Origin: an uncultured Clostridia bacterium
GTDB lineage: Bacteria > Bacillota > Clostridia > Saccharofermentanales > DTU023
Length of the DNA: 12,088 nt
Assembly: GCA_946220865.1 (NCBI GenBank)
Contig: CAMJYM010000031.1
Location: 1 to 12,088, forward strand
Reading direction: 5' to 3'
The notes beneath the pieces are model-generated. The model saw only the letters and a program-made list of their open reading frames with translations. It was not told where the DNA came from and did not search any database. The stretch's first letter is position 1; each line of letters opens with the position of its first letter. Positions 7,401 through 12,088 of the stretch are shown here, in pieces. Position numbers and translations under genes: made by a program.

Positions 7401-8110
7401 CGGCTTATAAGATTGAGTATTATCTCGATAAGGAAGGTACGGGGAACTATCAACGAGATGATAGCCTTACCAAAATACTCAACGGTCCGGTGGGGACTCA
7501 GGTTACGCTTGAGGAGGGTAGCGAGCAGATGCCGCTCGACATTAACGGCTTAACGCTCAATCGGGAAAAGAGCGAAAGTTCTGGCACAATTCTCACGGGC
7601 CCTGAACTCGTGCTCAAGCTGTACTATGATCGTTTGTTCACCATCACTTACCTTGCCAACGGTGGAACTTTTGCAGGTGGACAAACGGAAATCAGCTCGA
7701 AACATAAGGCTGGAGAAGTTATCGCGATCAAAGCTGCGCCGACTTGGGCTGGCCACACATTCCAGTACTGGCAAGGCTCGGTACATCATCCTGGTGATCA
7801 TTATACAGTTGTAGGCGATCACACCTTTACGGCCATCTGGGATAAGCCGGAAGAGCCGGATAAGCCCAAGCCGGATGATAAGGATAGGCCTGTTCCGTAC
7901 AACCCCTATAAGCCTTCTATCTCCATCACGCCGCAAAGCGGCTTTATGATGGGTCAGCCTCGGCTTTACTCTGGCGCGAAGCCCCAGATGTCTCCCGCCC
8001 AGAAGCCGATTACTCAGTTACCCGCGACGGGCAGTGCCAATCCCGCCTTTGTGATCTTGCTGAGCTTAGGTCTTGCAACCTTAGGTTTGTTCTTAAGGAA
8101 GCGCAGCTAA
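4451..8110 (+). CDS. LPxTG cell-wall-anchored surface protein with InlB-type repeats
   Basis: A 1219-residue exported protein expected to be linked to peptidoglycan by sortase. Residues 1-27 are a signal peptide (hydrophobic FLSLFMVLSLFAV, cleavage likely after IWA). Residues 49-88 are eight Thr/Ser/Gly-rich pentapeptides, then a Pro/Thr linker. Around 192-262 is a MucBP-like unit. Residues 264-322 are an InlB B-repeat (Listeria-Bacteroides repeat: YDTDGG ... PGFNFAGWEP ... ARW). Residues 325-665 match nothing I recognise. More InlB-type units follow at about 672-754, 760-831 and 1062-1131 (FTITYLANGG ... IW), with MucBP-like units at about 836-903, 906-979 and 984-1061. A Pro/Lys linker (1132-1187) leads to LPATG (1190-1194), a hydrophobic segment and RKRS. 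Likely role: adhesion or surface coat (inferred). The binding site is weak (GGAAGAGAGAGAAG before ATG). GC content is lower than in the flanking genes. No sortase gene is nearby. Confidence 0.93.
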   Translation: MKSKWISVFLSLFMVLSLFAVPMQIWAEGDSVEEQGEVAQEENLNSGGGTTGSSTTDGGATGDGTADSSTTGSGTTNGSTTNDSTAEGNKNTPVDVDNSKTPPTPVGDPATTPGSGGNGNYHIFIYYVFDGPEQKEAAERYHAEIMPGWDRVEVIPSPNVVGYTPDAPTVTLDFKTFTGDTDIYVKYQPNIVNYEIHHLLENIARDKFELAADKTVVKQAPVDSLVTAEPLTIEGFTAITPYQEEKVPAEGTLQLEVKYERNTYTLSYDTDGGSYIPSEIRAFEEALTPPAAPTKPGFNFAGWEPALPQTMPARDLEVKARWEPTEGTSYKFAYYLQNADDDNFTLLGLVDAVGKTGDLIQIPQRGDGLGHLDLFPIKNDAYAAYGIPTLVNNQSDFEKYFVFDENKTSNENKGKRIDGDGKTVVPLYFNRRVYTIVFGNNPSHFNDPNEWFPTLKINGDKYDRDHLYTIQVRYGEDYSDRMVMAENIINIPEGQAYYRPLYVKGTGYGSWMTAKPPYRFTAHMAYCAPQTVVNLSQDENYPFTQYIGLNIEGQKKTLKVWEHFQKLDGSYDESIEPIRQENLVDTTWYYTPSNYGGFYADDDKFDYYKQVDHSNGGFLAPGHGFLIRRNGKVSLNKGDQILDKKGNVTGTVTENYPGNVDGEVHIYYARESYPVTFWIDPAKESKDLAKKVIYEGEVKQALPDLSKINENKPDNLPSNYEFKGWYKDQTFNEGQKLPEDAKMEPKPLQLFAKWGPPEGNIAVTVDPDNGNSPSTITVAYGAKVDRALAGTPEKPGYQFVGWYILEENGNMSQLFDFNRPITAPLTLKAKYRENTSTSISVQYLGQNGNPVADEDKHENLPIGKDYTYKAKVVEGMLPDAISKNLKSNLVPEENVLKFNYIPFTKVDYTVKYIVQTLDEHGQVIKEEAIKDERTVTTDKNVVTEEAPNIPGYVALQGKQTIPLSQRKEDNVMVFYYRKDSPAQAAYKIEYYLDKEGTGNYQRDDSLTKILNGPVGTQVTLEEGSEQMPLDINGLTLNREKSESSGTILTGPELVLKLYYDRLFTITYLANGGTFAGGQTEISSKHKAGEVIAIKAAPTWAGHTFQYWQGSVHHPGDHYTVVGDHTFTAIWDKPEEPDKPKPDDKDRPVPYNPYKPSISITPQSGFMMGQPRLYSGAKPQMSPAQKPITQLPATGSANPAFVILLSLGLATLGLFLRKRS
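4595..4714 (+). repeat. Eight 15-base tandem repeats encoding Thr/Ser/Gly pentapeptides
   Basis: Eight consecutive 15-base units (type GGCACTACGGGTAGC) encode GTTGS, STTDG, GATGD, GTADS, STTGS, GTTNG, STTND and STAEG. They lie just behind the signal peptide, forming a flexible stalk that may be glycosylated. Because the unit is a multiple of three, gain or loss of units would change length without breaking the frame. Confidence 0.85.
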
Positions 8111-8120
8111 GTACAGACTC

Positions 8121-8144
8121 TTCGCTAAAGGCTTTATGAGCGAA
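8121..8144. repeat. Short hairpin after the surface protein gene
   Basis: TTCGCT (8121-8126) and AGCGAA (8139-8144) form a 6-bp stem with a 12-base loop, eleven bases after the surface-gene stop codon. There is no U-run. It may belong to the termination region together with the stronger hairpin next to it. Confidence 0.35.
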
Positions 8145-8150
8145 AAGCCA

Positions 8151-8183
8151 GGGGACGGTCTCCCATAAAAGGAGGCCGTCCCC
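8151..8183. terminator. Strong hairpin between convergent genes, probable terminator
   Basis: GGGGACGGTCTCC (8151-8163), loop CATAAAA and GGAGGCCGTCCCC (8171-8183) form a 13-bp stem with one G-U. It sits between the ends of the plus-strand surface gene and the minus-strand M20 gene, where a shared terminator is expected. U-tails are poor (TTGGCGATTT on plus, TGGCTTTT on minus). The GGGGACGG...CCGTCCCC arms also resemble dispersed palindromes seen in many Clostridia genomes, so a REP-like element is an alternative. Confidence 0.55.
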
Positions 8184-8237
8184 TTGGCGATTTCGTAACA
8201 TAGTGGAGTCTTTTTACAAGCTAAATAAGGCGCGGCA

Positions 8238-8309
8238 GCCCATCCGGATGTTAATGGGCCAAGGATTGCGATGTCTGGCCAGGCAGGAAAGCCGCTTCAG
8301 GTCTGCCTG
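8238..8309. repeat. Two further hairpins downstream of the M20 gene
   Basis: GCCCAT/ATGGGC (8238-8243 and 8254-8259) and CAGGCAG/CTGCCTG (8280-8286 and 8303-8309) are perfect short inverted repeats just past the M20 stop codon. Neither has a U-run on the minus strand. They may stabilise the 3' end of the OsmC-M20 transcript. Confidence 0.35.
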
Positions 8310-8697
8310 AGGCAACTCAGCTCAGGAGCTGCTCCAGGAGGTGGACGTAGAGTTCGGGAAGAATGTCGAGACTGTAGTGCTTTTCCAGGCGCTCGCTGGC
8401 TTTGTGAAAGTCTTTGCCAAAGCCGCCAAGGTCGATGGCGGGCACGTGAAACTTTTTCAGATCTGCGGCGGGAAAGTCGTAAATCAGGCCTTCGCCCACG
8501 AGATTATCTAAGAGAGGCTGAACGTCTCTGCTCTGGGACAGGCCGGTATAGCACATGTCCGAAATGCCCATGTAGTATTTTTTGAGGCGCAGGTCGGCAG
8601 CAGAGTTCTGCCGGGCAAAGTCCATGGTTTCGCGGACGGCGGCAAGAAGTTTGGCCAAGGCGGGATCGTTCAGATCAGGACGGATGTCGGGATAGTA

Positions 8698-8705
8698 GGG
8701 GGGGG
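8698..8705 (-). other. C8 homopolymer at the M20 frameshift
   Basis: Eight consecutive G on the plus strand (C on the coding strand) lie exactly where the two frames of the peptidase meet. Removing one base restores the conserved FLPPYYP junction. It may be a real null mutation, a phase-variable tract or a sequencing error; the sequence alone cannot separate these. Confidence 0.85.
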
Positions 8706-9690
8706 AGAAAGCCCACAAGGATCATGGGCCGTGATTCTGCCTGCAGCTCCGCGATTTCACGCATGAGGCGAAGGCCCGTGGCCTGAATTTCCAGTCCCTC
8801 TTCTTTCCAGCCGCGAACTTTTTCCCGGAGATAAAGGTCAAGCGTATCAGCAGCCTGCGGATGGCGCAGCTTATAGGTTTTTTTGGCCTCGGCATAGGCT
8901 TCGTCCCAGCTTTTGACCAGGGGCAGCATGCGGCTGCTCGCCACCTTGACGCCAAAGCGTTCGCCATAGGATGCTGCCTGTTCCTGCAGCTGCTTCAGGG
9001 CGGAGACAAAGCTCTCCCGGGCAAGTTGAAGCAGCTCCTGAAGCAGAGCTTCTGTGTCGAGATCGACTGTCACGAGATTAAAGTAGGAAGCGGCAAAGAG
9101 CGGCGTGGAAACCGAGTAGAGCTCTTTGAGATCCTGCATTTTCAGACAGACCGGGGGTGGGGTGAGTTCCCCGTCCCGGCTCTGGCTGAAGGCGGGATTG
9201 AGCTGCAGCCGCCGATAGACTTCGACAGCGAGCAAGTTGGGATCCAGCGAGAGAAAGGGTTCTTTGACATGGGCGGGCGCGCCGACAAAGAAAAAAGCCG
9301 GCATGACTTTCCCCGAAGCGCCGACGTGAATATAGCGGGCGGTTTCGCGATCGGGATCTTCCTCGCGATATTCAAAGCACTCGCTGAGCAGAAAGGCCGA
9401 GGGCTGCAGCTGCTTTTCCTCGAAAAACTGCCTGAGAAAGGGCAGGGCGGCGCGCATGCCTTCAGAGTTTGTCTCCTCCGAAGCGACGGCAAGAAAGAGA
9501 ATATTGGCCTGGTAGTCGCCACCTGGATCGCCTGAAAGGCCAGACGGCGAAACCGCTGGAGGATTTATTTTTTCTTCCTGGTAAAAATCAGTCCCCGGAT
9601 CGCCTTGTGTTCGGGCCTGGATACCAAACTGAACTGTGGGCTGGGCAGCCGTCTTTCCATCGCCATAGTCTTCGCTGTGGAGGGGACCCT

Positions 9691-9780
9691 GGAGATCGCT
9701 GTGTGTTGATTCCCGGAGATCGTTTTGTAGGGGGCCCTGGAGATCGCTGTGTGTCGATTCCCGGAGATCGCTTTGTATTT
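9691..9780 (-). repeat. 24/48-base tandem repeats inside the M20 gene
   Basis: GGAGATCGCTGTGTG-type units start at 9691, 9715, 9739 and 9763: period 24 bases, with a 48-base higher-order period. In protein they give (S/N)DLRESTH alternating with SDLQGPL(Q/H), residues about 160-191. A more diverged unit is visible near 9593-9616 (CCCGGATCGCCTTGTGTTCG). All are multiples of three, so copy-number change keeps the frame. Confidence 0.85.
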
Positions 9781-10279
9781 TGCCTGAACGGGGCTCGGAA
9801 AAATGGCGCAAAAGCTCCAGGCCGAGGGCAAGACCGAGCTTCATATCGGCGGTTCCACGGCCAAAAATCCAGGCGCCGCTCTCTAAGTCGCGGCGCGCCT
9901 CATCGCTCAGCGGCAGTTCAGCGATCCTTTCGCGCAAAGCCTCAGGATCAAAAGCCAGTTCGGCCAGGTGGCCATACTCCTCGACGCCGACGACATCCAT
10001 GTGGCCGCTCAAAATCACGCACTTCTTCGCCCGCGGATTAAGTTCGAGATAAGCTGCAACATCAAAGCGGCCCAGAGGATCGTCCGGTACGGGGATCCGC
10101 CAAAGCTGTGCCGGGTGAGACTGAAAGTAAGGCATTTTTTCCAGCAGCGACAGAACTTTTTCAGCCGTCAGCACTTCACTGCGCGTGCCCGAAATGCCGG
10201 GGACGTGCAGCAACTGGATGAAATCCTGATACAGGCGATCTTTGTTCATATCCCGACCTCCTGCCGTTTGCTCCTGAGC

Positions 10280-10693
10280 TTAACCGTAGATAAAATCGGT
10301 ATCGATTTCGTTGACGCGCTCGAGGATTTTGGCGACCGTACAACCGCGTGACACGGCTGCTTCCAGGCGTTTCTTCTGTTCGTCGCTCAGCTCAGCATGG
10401 ATCTTCGCCTCGACTTTGATCTTGAGCGGACCCTGCGCCAGGTCGGCTGTGTCGGCTTCAACAGCGATTTCTATTTTGTCGGCGGGAACCTGGATTTTTT
10501 CGAGATAGGCCTGGGTGACTTCGGCTTTGCAGGAGGCCAGAGCCGCATAGAGCAGTTCAACAGGGCAGGGGCCTTTGCCATTTCCACCGTCTTCGACAGG
10601 TTCGTCGATGATGTAAGAAAATTTGCCAGCGAGGGGGAAGGTGGCTTCTAAGGTCGCCCCCTGGATTTGTTTCACAATCGTATCAGGTTTCAT
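10280..10693 (-). CDS. OsmC/Ohr family protein
   Basis: A 137-residue member of the OsmC/Ohr family, cytosolic thiol peroxidases that reduce organic or other hydroperoxides. The family signature is present: GPCPVELLYAALASC with the first redox Cys at C55, and the second at C118 in SRGCTVAKIL; C43 is an extra cysteine. OsmC- and Ohr-type enzymes use this pair as peroxidatic and resolving cysteines. I chose ATG at 10693 (MKPDTIV) because TAAAGGAG lies seven bases before it; the longer frame from 10744 adds 17 residues without a ribosome binding site and runs into the probable promoter region. It lies 30 bases ahead of the M20 gene, so the two are probably co-transcribed. The precise subclass (OsmC, Ohr or YhfA-like) cannot be fixed. 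Confidence 0.9.
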   Translation of the reverse strand: MKPDTIVKQIQGATLEATFPLAGKFSYIIDEPVEDGGNGKGPCPVELLYAALASCKAEVTQAYLEKIQVPADKIEIAVEADTADLAQGPLKIKVEAKIHAELSDEQKKRLEAAVSRGCTVAKILERVNEIDTDFIYG

Positions 10694-10753
10694 GGTGGTC
10701 TCCTTTACCTTTATGTTATGTTTGTTAATCTGTTTTAACATCATACATCATTT

Positions 10754-10782
10754 TTTATAATTTCTTGTTGGTTTTTTGATAA
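10754..10782 (-). promoter_or_regulatory. Candidate promoter of the OsmC-M20 operon
   Basis: On the minus strand TTATCA (10777-10782), a 17-base spacer and TATAAA (10754-10759) lie about 60 bases before the OsmC start. Spacing is ideal and the surrounding stretch is AT-rich, but the -35 is only a partial match. Confidence 0.45.
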
Positions 10783-11203
10783 CTTAGATCTGGAGAAGTC
10801 ATCGTTACGTTCACCCTCTCAGAAGGCAACTCACCATCAGCGCACCGTAGACGATATACCCTGCACCTGAGCAAAAAGCCCTATCTGTTGACACGCGGGC
10901 CAGAAATAATACGCTTGGTGTAAGAACAAAAAACCACGCGGGTGTAACTGCCGCAAACAGAGAGGGGCTTCAATGACAGGCCAGTACACTGGTGTCTGCG
11001 GCTCTGAAACTGCCGCCACGCGGCAACCTTTAGCGGGGGCCACTCCGATTGAGGCTTAAAGCTGATTGATATAGACCAACCTGAAAATTCCGACGGGAAA
11101 TTTCGGGTTGGGTTGTTTTCCCTCTTGACAAGGTGTGGGGTATATGGAACGTCAAACCCAAGGCCGACTAGTATAGCGAACTCTAAATGAATGGGCGCTA
11201 AGA
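10783..11203. other. Gene-poor stretch with a possible structured RNA on the minus strand
   Basis: No convincing gene. Frames at 10881-11231 and 10837-11043 (minus) lack ribosome binding sites and family motifs. The minus strand between about 11045 and 10930 can fold: TTGCCGC-GTG-GCGGCAG (near 11010-11030), and a 10-bp stem GCCGCAGACA with TGTTTGCGGC (one G-U) closing about 30 bases that include CCAGTGTACTGG, followed further on by GGTTTTTTG. It could be a remnant of a mobile-element end or a non-coding RNA. Confidence 0.3.
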
Positions 11204-11240
11204 TTTCGTCAAATACCTGATATTCAGGCATTTGACGAAA
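11204..11240. repeat. 17-bp near-perfect inverted repeat
   Basis: TTTCGTCAAATACCTGA (11204-11220) and TCAGGCATTTGACGAAA (11224-11240) are inverted copies with a single mismatch around a 3-base spacer. That mismatch would be a G-U pair on the minus strand. No U-run follows on either strand. It lies about 30 bases before the transposase remnant and may be an operator, an element end or an RNA hairpin. Confidence 0.75.
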
Positions 11241-11269
11241 ATATAAAATCCAGCTAATTAAAAACAGAA

Positions 11270-11440
11270 ATACTAGTACCGAAGGTAAGAAACGGCGGCT
11301 ACATTCCCGTTCTTCATCACGGAAAGAAAGCGGAGCGAAGCCGCTCTCATCCAGGTGATCCAGGAGACTTACATTCAGGGTGTGTCGACGCGGAAGATTG
11401 GTCTGTCTCGAAAGCTTATCTCAGTGAGCTGTCGATAGAG
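11270..11440 (+). pseudogene. IS256-family transposase fragment
   Basis: The plus strand from 11270 reads ILVPKVRNGGYIPVL then HHGKKAERS; after one extra base near 11342 it continues ALIQVIQETYIQGVSTRKI. This is the well-known region of IS256-type (mutator-like) transposases that precedes the catalytic core (pattern ...PKxRxGxYxP...AExALxxVIQExYxxGVSTRKV). The usual seven or eight residues after STRKV appear deleted, and GLSRK with S-V-S remains as a degraded version of the next motif before a stop at 11433. The start, the DDE catalytic residues and the C-terminus are all missing, so no active enzyme can be made. Confidence 0.8.
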
Positions 11441-11484
11441 GCCATTCCGAACTTAGCCGCCTGAGGGCAAAGAACAATCGACAC

Positions 11485-11518
11485 TTTTTCAGGAAGGGCC
11501 GCGTCCCTTCCTGAAAAA
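11485..11518. repeat. 14-bp perfect inverted repeat
   Basis: TTTTTCAGGAAGGG (11485-11498) and CCCTTCCTGAAAAA (11505-11518) are exact inverted copies around CCGCGT. On both strands the T-run is on the 5' side of the hairpin, the opposite of an intrinsic terminator. It lies inside the IS remnant and may be part of its right end. Confidence 0.75.
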
Positions 11519-11587
11519 CAACAACTTTATCCACCATTCTATGGAGTCTAAAGTTGCGAACTATTCTTGACAGTACCTCTTCAAGTA

Positions 11588-12073
11588 TTAGGGCAATATA
11601 GCCTCAAAAAACTTGACAAGAGTAGTTGAAGTGATTTTACAACGTTTATGGTCTGCTGGCTGATCCTTATAAAAACAATCAAAAATAAGGAAATCGTCCC
11701 CGTAAAATTTTAATTTCCCAACTTCAAACCCCTCCTTATCTTTAATAGTGACAATGTACCTAACGTCAGTATTTATGTTAAAAGGTGAAAGATATATATT
11801 AATAAGCTTTGTACTGCTTAAAAGATCAAAGAAAGAGGTAATACTATCAGAAGTGAGCTTAATATAACCTTCATTTATTATACTTTCAGCATTTTCGAGC
11901 TTTTTTTCTATAAATATTTCCTCGACATTCATTGACTGAAAACATTGCGTTAAAGCTTTACCGCTCATTCTGGAAAGTGCAAAAGGTAAAAATACTACTA
12001 TTACCAATGCCAAAAAAACGGTCAATTTTATTAGTTTTTGTTTTTTATTTATTTTTAAATCACACATATGCAT
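11588..12073 (-). CDS. AT-rich gene for a small membrane-anchored protein of unknown function
   Basis: I do not recognise this 161-residue protein. Visible: a lysine-rich N-terminus (KINKKQKLIK), one membrane segment at about 17-35 (LTVFLALVIVVFLPFAL), then a soluble domain of about 125 residues with alternating strand-like stretches (DVRYIVTIKDKEGFEVGKL, then YGDDFLIFDCFYKD) and a C-terminal helix. That suggests an N-terminal anchor with the domain outside the cell. Cysteines 133 and 145 could pair. ATG at 12073 or a second ATG at 12067 could be the start; an in-frame TAA at 12083-12085 excludes a longer protein, and no clear ribosome binding site is seen. It is far more AT-rich than the metabolic genes and abuts an IS remnant, which suggests acquisition by transfer. 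Confidence 0.6.
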   Translation of the reverse strand: MHMCDLKINKKQKLIKLTVFLALVIVVFLPFALSRMSGKALTQCFQSMNVEEIFIEKKLENAESIINEGYIKLTSDSITSFFDLLSSTKLINIYLSPFNINTDVRYIVTIKDKEGFEVGKLKFYGDDFLIFDCFYKDQPADHKRCKITSTTLVKFFEAILP

Positions 12074-12088
12074 ATTTACATATTAAAT

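Larger units (their letters stand above)
8317..10249 (-). pseudogene. M20-family peptidase (RocB-like), interrupted by a frameshift
   Basis: Zinc hydrolase related to RocB, the M20-family protein of the Bacillus arginine-utilisation operon. Its exact substrate is not established; peptide or acyl-amino-acid hydrolysis is inferred. Frame one encodes residues 1-524: SGHMDVVG (H83, D85), GRGTADMKLG (D135) and ASEETNSEG (E258-E259) are the expected metal and catalytic residues. A run of eight C (8698-8705) then shifts the frame, and translation stops at 8675. The minus-strand frame ending at 8317 continues the protein (YYPDIRP ... KKYYMGISDM ... GKDFHKASERLE), including the last conserved His. With seven C, one 643-residue protein would result, reading VGFLPPYYPDI across the junction. 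Residues about 151-246 are a repeat-rich insertion that explains the length above the usual 550-570. ATG at 10249 follows AGGAGG by seven bases. It lies 30 bases after the OsmC-family gene, probably one operon. Confidence 0.88.
11270..11577 (+). mobile_element. Remnant of an IS256-family insertion sequence
   Basis: The transposase fragment is followed, after a deletion, by about 140 bases ending CGAACTATTCTTGACAGTACC (to about 11576). This resembles the terminal inverted repeats of some IS256-family elements, where a TTGACA-like core lies near the tip. I found no matching left end (GGTACTGTCAAG) in the window. The right boundary would fall about ten bases before the stop codon of the AT-rich gene at 11588. 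The boundary is inferred. Confidence 0.45.

Noticed and set aside
8271..8585. 104-codon plus-strand frame over the M20 3' end
   Set aside because: Opposite the conserved C-terminal part of the peptidase, including its last conserved His; no own signals.
8690..8710. Programmed ribosomal frameshift at the C8 tract
   Set aside because: The needed shift is +1 on CUC CCC CCC CUA and I see no stimulatory stop, Shine-Dalgarno-like spur or conserved design. Mutation, tract-length variation or read error is simpler.
10694..10744. Longer OsmC start at 10744 (17 extra residues)
   Set aside because: The internal ATG at 10693 has a strong AAGGAG at ideal distance. The extension has none, is unlike OsmC N-termini and would overlap the likely transcription start.
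10881..11231. 116-codon minus-strand frame
   Set aside because: Starts inside the 17-bp palindrome, lacks a ribosome binding site and any motif, and overlaps a segment better explained by RNA-like folding.
1..12088. CRISPR arrays and tRNA or rRNA genes
   Set aside because: No regularly spaced direct repeats with unique spacers and no cloverleaf with a TTCRA arm or ribosomal RNA core were seen. The only regular repeats are the coding 15- and 24-base units.

Overview
The window looks like the chromosome of a Gram-positive bacterium of the Firmicutes, probably an anaerobic Clostridia-type lineage. The support is a cell-wall surface protein with an LPxTG sorting signal, a PyrR-type attenuator ahead of pyrB, strong AGGAGG ribosome binding sites, and a pyrI gene (a regulatory chain typical of Clostridia but not Bacilli within this phylum). 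Species cannot be read from the sequence. Base composition is uneven: the metabolic genes are GC-rich, the surface-protein gene is clearly lower, and the right-hand end (about 11.2-12.1 kb) is partly very AT-rich.

Layout. 1-402 holds no intact gene, but contains a likely bidirectional terminator (129-164) and a decayed 3' end of a second adenine deaminase gene (289-392) directly behind the intact one. 403-2154 (-) is adenine deaminase. 2404-2430 is the terminator of the pyrBI operon. 2453-3811 (-) is pyrB-pyrI, aspartate transcarbamylase catalytic and regulatory chains. 3864-4017 carries its control region: promoter, PyrR-binding anti-antiterminator, antiterminator pairing and terminator. 4451-8110 (+) is a 1219-residue sortase-anchored surface protein built of InlB-type and MucBP-like repeats. 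8121-8309 is a hairpin-rich convergent gap. 8317-10249 (-) is an M20-family, RocB-like peptidase gene split by a frameshift in a run of eight C residues and carrying a tandem-repeat insertion; it follows an OsmC-family gene (10280-10693, -), probably in one operon. 10694-11587 is a gene-poor stretch with an IS256-family transposase remnant, strong inverted repeats and a possibly structured RNA. 11588-12073 (-) is an AT-rich gene for an unrecognised membrane-anchored protein.

How the genes fit together. The left third is nucleotide metabolism: pyrBI makes carbamoyl aspartate for pyrimidine synthesis and is controlled by uridine nucleotides twice, by PyrR at the RNA and by nucleotides on PyrI at the enzyme. 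Adenine deaminase feeds adenine into hypoxanthine salvage. The surface gene is transcribed the other way and stands alone. The OsmC/M20 pair suggests peroxide defence next to peptide or amino-acid turnover, but the M20 gene may be off in this copy. No clearly new defence or mobile system is visible. The most informative oddities are the ade scar, the two unstable sequence types in the M20 gene, and the mobile-element debris between 10.8 and 11.6 kb.
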